64,000 bases of DNA, taken from assembly GCF_000425545.1 (NCBI RefSeq), contig NZ_AUDQ01000001.1, positions 124,001 through 188,000 of the forward strand, read 5' to 3'. Position numbers and translations under genes: made by a program. Numbering within the stretch: position 1 is the first letter of the stretch; each line of letters begins with the position of its first letter. The DNA is from Sporosarcina ureae DSM 2281. Its GTDB lineage: Bacteria > Bacillota > Bacilli > Bacillales_A > Planococcaceae. Positions 1-10,257 of this stretch are shown piece by piece. The notes under the pieces were generated by a model. The model did no database searches. It was not told where the DNA came from and saw only the letters and a program-made list of their open reading frames with translations.

Positions 1-526
1 GCTCAATAATTTTTTCATTTTCTACTCGATGATTGGGAGCAACCCAACTAGCATTGATACCAATAATCGCATCTTCAAGTGGTGTGATTTCCAACTGCGG
101 GAGACGCTCATCATTGAAATAAGCACCTTCATCCTTCGCAGCATGGTATAACTCATCCCGCATTACATCATATATGTAGCCCAGCATCCCCACGCCGTCT
201 ACATAAATCCCCAATGAAATCGCAAAGTTTCTTCTTTGATGGATAAAATTCATCGTTCCATCAATTGGATCCAGGAACCAAACTACTCCGTCAAGCGAAG
301 TGATCTTATCTCCATATCCCTCTTCTGAAACCATTTTATGCTCTGGAAAATCTTGTTTTACCCGTTCAACAAAAAAGCTTTCGACTTCTCTATCGATATT
401 GGTAACTAAATCATTAGCGTCTGCCTTTGAATCGATGTCAATTGTACTAAAAAAAGACACGCGTATTTTGTGGCCAGCCTCTTTGATTAACGATTTCGCA
501 TATCGATCTATCGCATTAAGATTCAT
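1..526 (-). CDS. suhB: Inositol monophosphatase family protein (partial, C-terminus outside window)
   Basis: The N-terminal 175 residues are visible; the gene runs off the left edge. The family removes phosphate from myo-inositol monophosphate or related sugar/nucleotide phosphates using Mg2+. Metal-site motifs are present: VSEEGYGD (the Glu-Glu pair near residue 69) and WFLDPIDGTMNF (DPIDGT signature near residue 86). The ATG at 526 follows a good Shine-Dalgarno (AGAGGTGG). Position next to yktB/yktA-like genes matches B. subtilis yktC, which belongs to this family. Cytoplasmic by sequence. The exact substrate cannot be read from the sequence. Confidence 0.93.
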   Translation of the reverse strand, partial: MNLNAIDRYAKSLIKEAGHKIRVSFFSTIDIDSKADANDLVTNIDREVESFFVERVKQDFPEHKMVSEEGYGDKITSLDGVVWFLDPIDGTMNFIHQRRNFAISLGIYVDGVGMLGYIYDVMRDELYHAAKDEGAYFNDERLPQLEITPLEDAIIGINASWVAPNHRVENEKIIE

Positions 527-610
527 TCTGCCACCTCTTCCCATTCCGACTATCGCTAGTATAACACAGAGGCAACGGAACAAAAGAGATAACAGTTACA
601 GCATATTAAG

Positions 611-665
611 TAAAAAGACACCCCGTCACATTTTCTTCAATTCTGAAGTAAATGGGGATGTCTTT
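611..665 (-). terminator. Intrinsic terminator of the small gene at 679-879
   Basis: On the minus strand a stem built from AAAGACA(T)CCCC and GGGGTGTCTTT encloses a smaller TTCAG/TTGAA stem and is followed by TTTTTACTT. It lies 14 bases past the stop of the 66-codon minus-strand gene. The A-rich opposite side could let it act in the other direction too. Confidence 0.7.
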
Positions 666-678
666 TATTAAGCCATGC

Positions 679-879
679 TTACATCGAGAAAACATTAAGT
701 GTCTCCAATTCATTGTGAATTTCCATCAAACGCATTTTACTTTTATCTACTTGAACTGTGTCTTCGTCTTGTAGTGCATCGTATAGAGTAGCTAATTCAT
801 AATCCAATTCCAATTGTAAAGTCCTCACATATTCTCTCTCAACATCTTCTTTTCGGATAAAATGAACGACCTGTTTCAT
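679..879 (-). CDS. Small conserved-looking hypothetical protein (66 aa)
   Basis: Begins MKQVVHFIRKED and is rich in Glu/Asp/Leu with heptad-like spacing, so it is probably a small helical cytoplasmic protein. ATG at 879 is preceded by AAAAGGGGTG at about 6 bases, better than the GTG nine bases upstream. It sits divergently from yktB and has its own terminator, suggesting a monocistronic unit. B. subtilis carries small ykz genes at the same place, but I cannot match it to one with certainty. No function is evident. Confidence 0.75.
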   Translation of the reverse strand: MKQVVHFIRKEDVEREYVRTLQLELDYELATLYDALQDEDTVQVDKSKMRLMEIHNELETLNVFSM

Positions 880-1036
880 AAGTAGCACCCCTTTTAGGTA
901 ATATTTGACCCTAACCGCCTTAATAGTAAGATATGCAAAAATTCCGACTTTTAGTGGTTAGAAGCCTTGTTATTTTAAATTATTCCCCGTTTACTGATAA
1001 GATAAACGTAGTCACTAGAAACTGGAGGAGATTTCC

Positions 1037-1669
1037 TTGATTCAGCCTTATTGGTCATCAATTGATTTTGATGTTTTTAGCATTGATGGCTTAGATCATC
1101 GCATGAAAGCTTTGCAGGAAAAGATACAGCCGAAGTTCATAGAATTAGGTAATCATTTTGCACACCGCCTTTCCGCACACGGTACGGGTGAGTTTTTTCC
1201 TCATGTCGCAAAACACGCAAGAAGAACTGTAAATCCGCCACGAGATAGCTGGGTGGCATTCGCTCCTGCTAAGCGAGGCTATAAAGCGTTACCTCACTTT
1301 CAGATTGGCTTATGGGGCACTCATTTATTCATCGTACTTGCAATTATTTATGAAAATCCCGATAAAAAAGGGATTGCTGAACGATTGGAGAAAGATATGA
1401 ACGTAATGTCTTCGTTACCGAGCGATTTTGTGGTGTCCGGAGATCATATGAAACCTGAAGCTGAGCGTATAAGTGAAGTGGGTACAGAAGGACTTGAGAA
1501 GTTACTGGATCGTCTACAAACTGTGAAAAAAGCAGAGTTTTTAGTCGGCCGTCACCTGTCAAGAGATGAGGCATCCAAAATGAGTGAAGAGCAATTTTAT
1601 GAGTATGCAGAGGATACGTTCACGAAGTTATTGCCTGTTTATGATGTAGTTATTCATTCCTTTGACTGA
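1037..1669 (+). CDS. yktB: DUF1054 / UPF0637 family protein YktB
   Basis: The 210-residue product fits the YktB family (DUF1054), about 210 aa in bacilli, with the typical opening FDVFSIDGLDHRM and the internal stretch HVAKHARRTVNPP. The family has no established biochemical role. Start is TTG at 1037, chosen because GGAGGAGA lies 5 bases upstream and no ATG fits. It is divergent from the small gene at 679-879 and convergent with yktA, matching the yktA/yktB/yktC neighbourhood of B. subtilis. Confidence 0.9.
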   Translation: MIQPYWSSIDFDVFSIDGLDHRMKALQEKIQPKFIELGNHFAHRLSAHGTGEFFPHVAKHARRTVNPPRDSWVAFAPAKRGYKALPHFQIGLWGTHLFIVLAIIYENPDKKGIAERLEKDMNVMSSLPSDFVVSGDHMKPEAERISEVGTEGLEKLLDRLQTVKKAEFLVGRHLSRDEASKMSEEQFYEYAEDTFTKLLPVYDVVIHSFD

Positions 1670-1788
1670 AAATCAACATGGTAAATAAGACCACACCGTT
1701 GATTAACGTTCTAGGCGAATGTTTCCTTTTACGATCAACTAATATGGAATTCTGGAGAAAAGAGTCCATGTAAAAGTGAGATTAAGAA

Positions 1789-2039
1789 GAGGCTGGGACA
1801 TAACTATCTCACCCCGTTTCCCTGCACTCCGAAAGGCACGCTTTCCGAGGGGCGTGGCTTGAGCCGCTTCCTTCGCTTCGCTCCGTCCAGGGTCTCAAGA
1901 CGCACGCTGATCCCTCAGGAGTCGGCCTTTCTCCGTTCCGGTACACTCTGATACTCTAAAAAATTTTTACTGATAAGAACAGAAAAAAAGCGTAAAGGAC
2001 TCATACCCCTTACGTTTTTTTCTGTTCTGTCCCAACCTC
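1789..2039. repeat. Foldback intergenic repeat, copy 1
   Basis: A 251-bp element with imperfect terminal inverted repeats (GAGGCTGGGACATAAC at 1789 and the complement of GTTCTGTCCCAACCTC ending at 2039; 14 of 16 match). Inside are GC-rich palindromic blocks with CTTTCCGAGGGGCG and CCCTCAGGAGTCGG, and near the right end a GCGTAAAGG/CCTTACG hairpin flanked by A and T runs that could terminate transcription both ways. Copy 2 is at 19978-20270. It lies between convergent yktB and yktA, 10 bases from the yktA stop. Confidence 0.93.
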
Positions 2040-2049
2040 TTTGCTTTAC

Positions 2050-2328
2050 TTATTTTTTCACCTTTAACAGTTCCCCTGGTTGACTTTCTTTTGCAGCTTT
2101 CACTACACGAAATGCTACATAGTCACTACTTTCCTCGAATTCCTTGCACAGCGTTTTTTCTTCAGCCATGGATGGTACTACACTTTTGAAAGCTCGATAA
2201 TACTTCATGAATTCGTCTCGTTCAATATTCGATTCATATGCTTGCTCTACTTTTGTAAAAAAGTCGACTACTTTAACAATTTCTTCTGTTGACCAATCCG
2301 CACGTAGCGGATATTGATAACCTGCCAT
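2050..2328 (-). CDS. yktA: UPF0223 family protein YktA
   Basis: The 92-residue protein matches the YktA/UPF0223 pattern (YQYPL..DWS.EE near the N-terminus, then a central PSMAEEK). The family is small, cytoplasmic and of unknown role. ATG at 2328 follows AAGGAGAG by 6 bases. It starts 12 bases after the stop of the nitronate monooxygenase gene on the same strand, so the two are probably cotranscribed. Confidence 0.9.
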   Translation of the reverse strand: MAGYQYPLRADWSTEEIVKVVDFFTKVEQAYESNIERDEFMKYYRAFKSVVPSMAEEKTLCKEFEESSDYVAFRVVKAAKESQPGELLKVKK

Positions 2329-2340
2329 CTTCTTCTCTCC

Positions 2341-3300
2341 TTATCTGACACTCCATTTTTCTCGTATAGTGATTGCTTCATTTTTCATTCGTTCAAACAA
2401 TTCAGCAACGCTTGGAACATCTTCAATCATACCCGCTACTTGACCACCCCAACCAAAGCCCTGATCTTCCATACCATCATGAATGAACTTACGATTTGCA
2501 TCCCCACTAATAAATGTTTTCAGTCCTTCGTAACCAGCATCTTCTGATTCTAACTTCAGAATTTTCTCTGTCCATTCATTCGATAATGCACGTGCAGGTG
2601 CACCGATTGTTCGTTTAATAATCGTTGTATCTTGTTCACTGCTTGACAAAAGAGTTTCAAGATAAGCAGGTGATGCATCGACACATTCTTTCGTCGCTAT
2701 GAAACGAGTACCCATTTCGATTCCTTCTGCCCCGAGTGCTTGCGCCGCCATCCAACCTCGTCCATCACCAATACCACCCGATCCAATGACCGGTATACTA
2801 ACTGAATCTACAATTCTTGGAATCAATATCATCGTACCTATATCATCACGTCCTAAATGTCCGCCACCTTCTTGTCCAACTGCTATGACAGCATCTGCAC
2901 CAATGTCTTCAGCTTTTTGCGCTTGTCTTCTAGCAGCTACTAACACCATTTTCTTCACATCAGTACCTTTAAGCATATCAAAAAGTGGCGCAGGGTTCCC
3001 CCCAGTAACAGAGATAATAGTAATCTTTTCTTCGAGTGCAGCTTCCACCATTGCATCATATGATCTACCATGATTACCAATTGCAAAATTTACACTAAAA
3101 GGTTTATCTGTTTTTTCGCGAACTTTGCGGATTTCTTCTTTCAATGCTTCAGGTGAAGGTAAACTCATTGCTGTGATTTGACCAAGTCCACCGGCTTCTG
3201 AAACGGCAGCTGCTAGATCAGAATAAGCTAGATACGCGAGTCCACCTTGCACAATTGGGTATTCAATTCCAAAAAGTTCTGTCACTCTAGTTTTCCACAT
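2341..3300 (-). CDS. Nitronate monooxygenase (2-nitropropane dioxygenase family)
   Basis: FMN-dependent TIM-barrel enzyme of 319 aa that oxidises alkyl nitronates such as propionate 3-nitronate; some relatives are enoyl reductases, so the substrate is inferred. Seen: N-terminal PIVQGGLAYL, the central GQEGGGHLG (flavin phosphate binding and the class His), and GSGGIGDGRG. Start is the ATG at 3300, behind GGGGGG; the longer frame to 3354 would run back through the pdh terminator. It heads a probable two-gene unit with yktA. Confidence 0.9.
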   Translation of the reverse strand: MWKTRVTELFGIEYPIVQGGLAYLAYSDLAAAVSEAGGLGQITAMSLPSPEALKEEIRKVREKTDKPFSVNFAIGNHGRSYDAMVEAALEEKITIISVTGGNPAPLFDMLKGTDVKKMVLVAARRQAQKAEDIGADAVIAVGQEGGGHLGRDDIGTMILIPRIVDSVSIPVIGSGGIGDGRGWMAAQALGAEGIEMGTRFIATKECVDASPAYLETLLSSSEQDTTIIKRTIGAPARALSNEWTEKILKLESEDAGYEGLKTFISGDANRKFIHDGMEDQGFGWGGQVAGMIEDVPSVAELFERMKNEAITIREKWSVR

Positions 3301-3324
3301 AAAAATCCCCCCTTTTTCAAAATC

Positions 3325-3358
3325 TAAAAAAGCCCATGAGAAAACTATTCCCATGGGT
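3325..3358 (-). terminator. Terminator of the pdh operon
   Basis: On the minus strand CCCATGG...TCATGGG forms a stem followed by CTTTTTTAG, 19 bases after the lpd stop. It separates the pdh operon from the nitronate monooxygenase gene. Confidence 0.85.
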
Positions 3359-3376
3359 TGTTCAATTCTAGCTGTT

Positions 3377-4789
3377 TTATTTCGTCATCATGTGAATCGG
3401 CTTACCAAGAGCAACTTCTGCTGCTTCCATAGAAATCTCGCCTAGTGTAGGGTGAGCATGGATTGTCATAGATATATCTTCTAGAGTCATACCTGCTTCA
3501 ATCGCTAGACCAAGTTCTGCAATCATGTCAGAAGCATTCTCCCCAACGATTTGTGCGCCTAGCAACAACCCGTCTTCTTTGCGACCCACAAGCTTCACGA
3601 AACCTTCTGTAGCATCCAATGAAAGCGCACGGCCGTTTGCTGCAAACGGGAATTTACCGCTTACTACGTCATACCCTTCATCTTTTGCTTGTTTTTCATT
3701 TAAGCCAACAGTTGCCAATTCGGGATCTGTGAAGCATACAGCTGGAATAGCCATATAATCTACTTCAGATTTTTCTCCAGAAATAGCTTCTGCTGCAACT
3801 TTCGCCTCGTAAGAAGCTTTGTGTGCAAGCTGAGGACCCTCTACAATATCACCGATTGCATATACATTCGGTACATTCGTACGGCACTGCTTGTCCACTT
3901 CGATCAAACCACGGTCAGTCATGTTTAAGCCTAGACCTTCCAAACCGATTTCATCCGTATTTGGACGACGGCCCACTGTTACAAGAACGTAGTCCGCTTC
4001 GATTTTCACTTCTTCACCTTTAGCTTCGTATGTGACTACGACGCCGTCTTTTGTTTCTTCAACGCCTTTAGCAGATGCTTTTACAACTACTTCAACGCCT
4101 TTTTTCTTCAAGCCTTTTTTAACGATTTGTGTCATTTGTTTTTCGAAACCAGCAAGGATATCATCCGCGCCTTCAAGAATTGTTACTTCAGATCCAAGGT
4201 TAGCATAAGCTGAACCGAGTTCTGTACCGATATAGCCGCCACCAACAACGACAAGCTTTTTCGGCAATTCTTTCAAGTTTAGAGCGCCAGTAGAATTAAT
4301 TACACGGTCAGTAAATTTGAATGAAGGAATTTCAACCGGGCGCGCACCTGTTGCGATAATAACGTTGTTAAATTTATATGTTTGAGCAGAGTCTTCTGTC
4401 ATCACGCGTACAGTGTTCGCGTCCACGAAATACGCTTCGCCTGCAACTGTCTCTACTTTATTTCCTTTAAGCAAACCTGATACGCCACCAGTTAACTTAG
4501 AAACAACGCTTTCCTTAAACTTCATAGCTTTAGAAAAGTCGAGTTCGACAGATTTCGCAGTAATTCCCATCGCGTCCGCATTCTGAGCATCTACAAAGCG
4601 ATGTCCAACAGAAATCATTGCTTTAGAAGGAATACATCCAACGTTCAAACAAACTCCGCCGATTGTATCTTTTTCTACGATTGTAACTTTTTGACCAAGC
4701 TGAGCTGCGCGTATTGCTGCAACATATCCTCCTGGACCTGAACCTACTACGAGTGTATCAACTTCGATTGGAAAATCTCCTACTACCAT
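3377..4789 (-). CDS. pdhD: Dihydrolipoamide dehydrogenase, E3 of pyruvate dehydrogenase
   Basis: FAD/NAD disulfide oxidoreductase of 470 aa, the usual length. It reoxidises dihydrolipoyl groups on E2 and passes electrons to NAD+. Seen: GSGPGGY Rossmann motif near residue 17, redox-active [13 protein letters not shown] near residue 45, second nucleotide site GGGYIG near residue 183, and the C-terminal HAHPTLGE with the catalytic His-Glu. ATG at 4789 follows GGAGGCG. It is the last gene of pdhA-B-C-D, 5 bases downstream of pdhC, and may also serve other 2-oxoacid dehydrogenases. Confidence 0.97.
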   Translation of the reverse strand: MVVGDFPIEVDTLVVGSGPGGYVAAIRAAQLGQKVTIVEKDTIGGVCLNVGCIPSKAMISVGHRFVDAQNADAMGITAKSVELDFSKAMKFKESVVSKLTGGVSGLLKGNKVETVAGEAYFVDANTVRVMTEDSAQTYKFNNVIIATGARPVEIPSFKFTDRVINSTGALNLKELPKKLVVVGGGYIGTELGSAYANLGSEVTILEGADDILAGFEKQMTQIVKKGLKKKGVEVVVKASAKGVEETKDGVVVTYEAKGEEVKIEADYVLVTVGRRPNTDEIGLEGLGLNMTDRGLIEVDKQCRTNVPNVYAIGDIVEGPQLAHKASYEAKVAAEAISGEKSEVDYMAIPAVCFTDPELATVGLNEKQAKDEGYDVVSGKFPFAANGRALSLDATEGFVKLVGRKEDGLLLGAQIVGENASDMIAELGLAIEAGMTLEDISMTIHAHPTLGEISMEAAEVALGKPIHMMTK

Positions 4790-4794
4790 GTGAT

Positions 4795-6168
4795 TTACGC
4801 CTCCATTAATAAAAGTGATGGATTACTAATTAATTCCTTAAGATAGTTTAACGCTAATTGTCCCGTTACGCCATCAATCACTCTGTGATCAAATACTAAA
4901 GATAATGCTAACATAGGTGCCGCTACAATTTCACCATTTTTTACTACAGGTTTTTCAGAAATTCTTCCGATACCTAAAATAGCTACTTCTGGATGATTAA
5001 TTATCGGCGTGAACCATTGTCCACCTGCCGAACCAATATTCGTGATTGTACAGGATGCACCCTTCATTTCTGCAGCTTGAAGTTTCCCGTCTCGCGCTTT
5101 TCCGGCGAGTTCATTCACTTCACTTGAAATAGCAAACATTGACTTACGATCAGCATTTTTCACGACTGGTACCATTAGCCCGCGATCTGTATCTGCTGCA
5201 ATTCCAATATTATAATAATGTTTTTGAATTAATTCTTCTGTCTCATCGTCCAATGACGTATTAAGTTGAGGGAACTCGCGCAGTGTCGCTACGAGCGCTT
5301 TTACTACATACGGAAGATATGTTAACTTCACATCTTTCTCCGCGGCAATTGCTTTGAATTCTTTGCGATGTGCAACTAGTGCAGTCACATCGACTTCATC
5401 CAGCAATGTAACATGTGCAGCCGTGTGCTTGGAATTCGACATGGCTTTTGAGATAGCTTTTCGCATAGGAGATAATTTCTCACGAGTCTCTGGGAATTCA
5501 CCTTCAAAGATAGGAGCTTGTTTCTCTGAAATTGAAGATGATTCCGTGTTTTGCTGTGAATCAGTCGTTTCTTTAACAGGTTGCTGTTGATCTCCCGCTT
5601 TAAATGAATCTATGTCTTCTTTTAACACGCGACCGTTTTTCCCACTACCTGCAACTTGTGCTATCGTCACATCTTGTTCACGTGCATATTTACGAACAGA
5701 CGGCATCGCGATGACTCGGCGATTTTCGTCCACTTCACTAATAGATGGTTTGACTGGTTGTTCTTTTTGCGTTTCTGCCGGTAGTTGTTCTTCAGATGCT
5801 TGTTCAGGTTTCTTGGAATCTACGCTACCAAGCGCTTCTCCTACTTGTTCATGAGATTTTTCTGCACTCGCTTCTTCTTTAGAAGAGTCCGCACTTTCTT
5901 CATCCTCTTCATGATCTGGAATACCGTGATCCGGTGCATCAAAGCGCACTAATTTATCTCCAACCACTGCTACAGTACCTTCAGTAACATAAATTTCTTC
6001 TACTGTACCTGATACTGGTGATGGAATTTCTACTACAGCTTTATCGTTTTGTACTTCTAGTAATGTATCATCTTCCTGGATTTCATCGCCTGGTTTTACG
6101 AACCACTTGACGATCTCCCCTTCGTGTATACCTTCACCAATGTCTGGTAATCGAAATTCATAAGTCAC
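4795..6168 (-). CDS. pdhC: Dihydrolipoamide acetyltransferase, E2 of pyruvate dehydrogenase
   Basis: 457-aa core subunit that transfers acetyl groups to CoA. Domains in order: one lipoyl domain (residues 1-77, lipoyl lysine in [10 protein letters not shown]), an acidic Glu/Ser-rich flexible linker (about 80-140), an E1/E3 subunit-binding domain ([10 protein letters not shown]...GRVLKEDI), a second linker rich in Gln/Ser/Thr, and the catalytic domain ending near FDHRVIDG with the active-site His. Start is GTG at 6168, 6-7 bases from AGGAAGGGTG, and lines up with known PdhC N-termini; the ATG at 6195 has no such site. Confidence 0.96.
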   Translation of the reverse strand: MTYEFRLPDIGEGIHEGEIVKWFVKPGDEIQEDDTLLEVQNDKAVVEIPSPVSGTVEEIYVTEGTVAVVGDKLVRFDAPDHGIPDHEEDEESADSSKEEASAEKSHEQVGEALGSVDSKKPEQASEEQLPAETQKEQPVKPSISEVDENRRVIAMPSVRKYAREQDVTIAQVAGSGKNGRVLKEDIDSFKAGDQQQPVKETTDSQQNTESSSISEKQAPIFEGEFPETREKLSPMRKAISKAMSNSKHTAAHVTLLDEVDVTALVAHRKEFKAIAAEKDVKLTYLPYVVKALVATLREFPQLNTSLDDETEELIQKHYYNIGIAADTDRGLMVPVVKNADRKSMFAISSEVNELAGKARDGKLQAAEMKGASCTITNIGSAGGQWFTPIINHPEVAILGIGRISEKPVVKNGEIVAAPMLALSLVFDHRVIDGVTGQLALNYLKELISNPSLLLMEA

Positions 6169-6202
6169 GTAATTCACCCTTCCTGGTTTGTCCAATATGT
6201 TT

Positions 6203-7180
6203 TTAAAATGTCAGAACTTCTCTTGCTTTCGCTGCAATGTCTTTCGCATTAGGCAACCATGTATTTTCGCCCGCTGCAAATGGATATACCGTGTCAGGTG
6301 CTGTCACACGTAGCACAGGAGCTTCTAGGCTCAAGATCGCACGTTCAGTAATCTCAGCTACTACGTTAGCTGCAATTCCTGCTTGTCGCTGTGCTTCTTG
6401 TACTACGATTGCACGATTCGTTTTTTCAACAGATTGAATGATTGTTTCTATATCAAGAGGCTGAATCGTACGTAAATCAATTACTTCCACTGAGTAATTT
6501 TCTTTTTCAAGTGCTTCGGCCGCCTTTAGGCTTTCTTGCACCATTGCGCCGTAAGTGACAATCGTCAAATCTTTACCTTCACGTTTCACATCAGCTTTTC
6601 CTAAAGGTATAGAATATTCTTCTTCAGGAACTTCTTGTCTAAATGAACGATATAGTTTCATATGTTCCAAGAAAATTACAGGATCGTCACTCTTGATCGC
6701 AGATATGAGTAATCCTTTTGCGTCATACGGAGTCGACGGAATGACTACTGTTAAACCAGGTTGTGAGGCTACAAGACCTTCCAAGCTATCCGCGTGCATT
6801 TCAGGAGTCGCTACACCTCCACCAAATGGCGCACGAATCGTAATTGGCGCATTAAAATGTCCACCTGTTCTAAAGTTCATTCTCGCAATTTGTCCGCTCA
6901 CGGAATCCATTACTTCAAATAGAAAACCAAAGAATTGAATTTCCATAATAGGACGGAAACCAGTAAGTGCTAGTCCGATCGCCAATCCACCAATACCAGA
7001 TTCAGCTAATGGTGTATCAAACACCCGCTCTTCTCCGAATTCTTTGTGAAGGCCTTCCGTCGCACGGAAGACACCTCCATTTGCGCCTACGTCTTCACCG
7101 AACAGCAATACGTTTTCGTCTGTTTTCAGCTCCGTACGAAGTGCATCTGTAATCGCTTGAATCATTGTTAATTCTGCCAT
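6203..7180 (-). CDS. pdhB: Pyruvate dehydrogenase E1 component, beta subunit
   Basis: 325 aa, standard length for the beta chain of the alpha2-beta2 E1 heterotetramer, which binds thiamine diphosphate together with PdhA and decarboxylates pyruvate. Seen: [14 protein letters not shown] near the N-terminus, the PLAESGIGG block carrying the conserved Glu that activates the cofactor, and the C-terminal transketolase domain ([11 protein letters not shown]). Only 3 bases separate it from pdhA, and its Shine-Dalgarno (AAGGAG) lies inside the end of pdhA, so translation is likely coupled. Confidence 0.97.
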   Translation of the reverse strand: MAELTMIQAITDALRTELKTDENVLLFGEDVGANGGVFRATEGLHKEFGEERVFDTPLAESGIGGLAIGLALTGFRPIMEIQFFGFLFEVMDSVSGQIARMNFRTGGHFNAPITIRAPFGGGVATPEMHADSLEGLVASQPGLTVVIPSTPYDAKGLLISAIKSDDPVIFLEHMKLYRSFRQEVPEEEYSIPLGKADVKREGKDLTIVTYGAMVQESLKAAEALEKENYSVEVIDLRTIQPLDIETIIQSVEKTNRAIVVQEAQRQAGIAANVVAEITERAILSLEAPVLRVTAPDTVYPFAAGENTWLPNAKDIAAKAREVLTF

Positions 7181-7183
7181 GGG

Positions 7184-8314
<1,131 letters not shown>

Positions 8315-8370
8315 TCATATCTGTATTATATATTTTTCAAATAAAGTTAATACAACTTCTTATATTTTTT

Positions 8371-8399
8371 AGTATACGCAAAACTGAGCGCTTGGTCAA
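8371..8399 (-). promoter_or_regulatory. SigA promoter of the pdh operon
   Basis: On the minus strand TTGACC (8394-8399), a 17-base spacer and TATACT (8371-8376) sit about 70 bases before the pdhA start. This is the best promoter match in the pdhA-ykyA gap. The spacer begins with AAGCGCT, which could be part of a regulatory site; no clear operator is assigned. Confidence 0.8.
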
Positions 8400-8529
8400 C
8401 CATTGTAATCAAAGACTTTCTCTCTTTTATTACATTTTTCAAATAACATACTGTACTAACACAATATCGTTTCTGTATTGGTACAACAATGTTTTTTAGG
8501 GACACACACTACGCAATCAGCATTCATAG

Positions 8530-8600
8530 AAGTCTTCATTTGGCATCCGGATAGCAATTTTAAATTACAAGTCCCTCTACATTCCTGAAGACTTTTTTCC
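8530..8600 (+). other. Terminator-like structure in the pdhA-ykyA gap (8400-8662)
   Basis: AAGTCTTCA (8530-8538) pairs perfectly with TGAAGACTT (8586-8594), followed directly by TTTTTTCC, so it reads as a plus-strand terminator with a long 47-base loop. No plus-strand gene precedes it. The rest of 8400-8662 is AT-rich and holds no coding frame that I can support. Confidence 0.35.
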
Positions 8601-8662
8601 GAAGTTACCGTATACGTTTCACTTATTTTTACAGTTTTGACTCTAAACTTTACATTTCCTCT

Positions 8663-9289
8663 TTACTGCTGTTTTAAACTTTTTAAAGCGCGGGCTGTTA
8701 TTCTGTTTACTTCCTTAGTCGCTTCATTCAATTCCGAAAGTAACTGTTGACTGGAAGTAATTAAATCATTTACTTCATTGACATGCTTTTGCAGTTCATG
8801 CTCACGGATAGATCGATCTTCAATTTGTGTGTATAATTGCGCCTGACTGTCTATGAGCTTTTTATACTGCATTATGAATGTTTCATGTATTTCAGAACGT
8901 TCATAATACAGTTCCACCACTTCATCTAATTGATTAGTTAAATCTACTCGCTCGATCCATGCTGACATTTGGTCTACCACTTTCTTCGATTCACGTAAAG
9001 CACTTTCCTCTTTTTCTAACAATAAAGCTCGTTCATGTGCAGACTTTTTCAACGCGCCTACTCGCTGTTTCACTTCCTGATATTGCTGTTGAGTCAGTCC
9101 CATTGTCTCAATGAACAACACTTGTTCTTTCTGCTCTTTCTCAAATAACTTCCTTCCAAAGTTGTTCCCTTGTTTTTCTTTTTCATTCACTGCAACAAGT
9201 AAATCGGTAAATTGTTGAGTTACTTCCGATTCTCGAGAACAACCATTTAGTAGAAGGAATATAAACAAAACACACATTATTTTCTTCAT
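8663..9289 (-). CDS. ykyA: YkyA-like lipoprotein
   Basis: 208-aa exported lipoprotein: short basic N-terminus, hydrophobic stretch and lipobox LLLNGC near residue 16. The mature part is Glu/Gln/Lys-rich and predicted coiled-coil. Position between def and pdhA and overall character match B. subtilis YkyA, annotated as a putative cell-wall-binding lipoprotein of unknown role. ATG at 9289 follows CAGGAGGGC. Divergent from def. No enzymatic motif is visible. Confidence 0.85.
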   Translation of the reverse strand: MKKIMCVLFIFLLLNGCSRESEVTQQFTDLLVAVNEKEKQGNNFGRKLFEKEQKEQVLFIETMGLTQQQYQEVKQRVGALKKSAHERALLLEKEESALRESKKVVDQMSAWIERVDLTNQLDEVVELYYERSEIHETFIMQYKKLIDSQAQLYTQIEDRSIREHELQKHVNEVNDLITSSQQLLSELNEATKEVNRITARALKSLKQQ

Positions 9290-9458
9290 TAAATGCCCTC
9301 CTGACGCTTTATATACTTTTCTCTTTCACCATTTTTCTCATTCGTTTATACTGTATAATAGGAAGTTGGTTCTTATGATTATATACCCTTAATACACATC
9401 AGCTACCCATTTACGAAAGACTATACAATATCTAATATATCCGAGAGGAAGAGTAGAA

Positions 9459-10016
9459 ATGATTTTAATGAATGATATTATCCGAGAGGGTCACCCGACA
9501 TTGCGTTTAAAAGCAAAAGAGGTGAGCTTTCCTCTAAGCAATGAAGACCGTCAACTATGCGATGATCTACTGGAGTATGTCGTCAATAGCCAAGATGACA
9601 AGTTGGGTGAAAAATACGGTTTACGTTCAGGTATCGGATTGGCCGCCCCACAAGTGAATGCATCCAAAAGAATTTTTGCTCTGCATATACCTGACGGTGA
9701 AAATCTATTGGAAAACTTTATAGCTATTAATCCGAAGATCATTAGCCATTCCGTTGAAAAAACCTATATAGAGACCGGTGAAGGCTGTTTATCAGTAGAT
9801 CGTGAAGTGCCCGGTTACGTTCCCCGTTATGCAAGAATTACCGTGAAAGCACTTGATAAGGAAGGAAACGTTATCAAGAAACGCTTAAAGGGATTGCCCG
9901 CAATTGCTTTCCAACACGAATTGGATCATTTGAACGGCATTATGTTCTATGATCATATTGACGAAAACGCTCCATACAAAGATATCCCTGGTGCCACAGC
10001 ATTTGACAGAGAGTAA
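9459..10016 (+). CDS. def: Peptide deformylase
   Basis: Fe/Zn metalloenzyme that removes the formyl group from nascent proteins. All three family motifs are present: GIGLAAPQ (near residue 59), EGCLSV (near residue 108, metal-binding Cys) and QHELDHLNG (near residue 151, HExxH metal site). 185 aa fits the Gram-positive type II enzyme of the YkrB class. ATG at 9459 lies 6-7 bases after AGAGGAAGAG. No terminator follows before the tiny frame at 10079, so read-through is possible. Confidence 0.97.
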   Translation: MILMNDIIREGHPTLRLKAKEVSFPLSNEDRQLCDDLLEYVVNSQDDKLGEKYGLRSGIGLAAPQVNASKRIFALHIPDGENLLENFIAINPKIISHSVEKTYIETGEGCLSVDREVPGYVPRYARITVKALDKEGNVIKKRLKGLPAIAFQHELDHLNGIMFYDHIDENAPYKDIPGATAFDRE

Positions 10017-10027
10017 AGCACTTAAAC

Positions 10028-10056
10028 TTGACAGACCGAAGTTTTTCTGTTACAGT
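10028..10056 (+). promoter_or_regulatory. Candidate promoter for the tiny gene at 10079
   Basis: TTGACA at 10028-10033, exactly 17 bases, then TACAGT at 10051-10056. The predicted transcript would begin near 10063, only about 16 bases before the ATG, so the leader is very short. Confidence 0.55.
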
Positions 10057-10078
10057 CTTGTCAAGGAGTGATGATGCC

Positions 10079-10150
10079 ATGTATAAACGTCTAAAACGCA
10101 AATTGCTAAGACGACTTAATGGCCTGCTCGGTAAAAAGACGATTGCTTAG
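10079..10150 (+). CDS. Tiny cationic peptide, 23 aa (candidate)
   Basis: ATG at 10079 follows AAGGAG by 10 bases. The frame encodes a peptide with 9 Lys/Arg in 23 residues, beginning MYKRLKRKLLRRL, that would be a basic amphipathic helix with hydrophobic Leu on one face. It has a promoter-like sequence just upstream and a strong terminator 8 bases after the stop. I do not recognise it. Alternatives: a regulatory leader, or the 3' tail of the def message. Confidence 0.5.
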   Translation: MYKRLKRKLLRRLNGLLGKKTIA

Positions 10151-10158
10151 ACTTTTAC

Positions 10159-10188
10159 GCCCGCCAACTAAATTGGTGGGCTTTTCTT
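10159..10188 (+). terminator. Terminator after the tiny frame / def
   Basis: GCCCGCCAA (10159-10167) pairs with TTGGTGGGC (10173-10181), one G.T wobble, followed by TTTTCTTTATTTT. It ends the def plus tiny-ORF unit before the rpoY promoter. Confidence 0.9.
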
Positions 10189-10201
10189 TATTTTAGGGAA
10201 A

Positions 10202-10231
10202 TTGCATGCTATTATTGATGATATGTATTAT
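10202..10231 (+). promoter_or_regulatory. SigA promoter of rpoY-rnjA
   Basis: TTGCAT at 10202-10207, 18-base spacer, TATTAT at 10226-10231, 26 bases before the rpoY start. It lies just after the preceding terminator. Confidence 0.65.
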
Positions 10232-10257
10232 TAGGAACGTAAAAAGGAGAGTTAAAC

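Noticed and set aside
10071..10094. Alternative start ATG at 10071 for the tiny gene
   Set aside because: It gives only seven codons in another frame and lies too close to the ribosome site.
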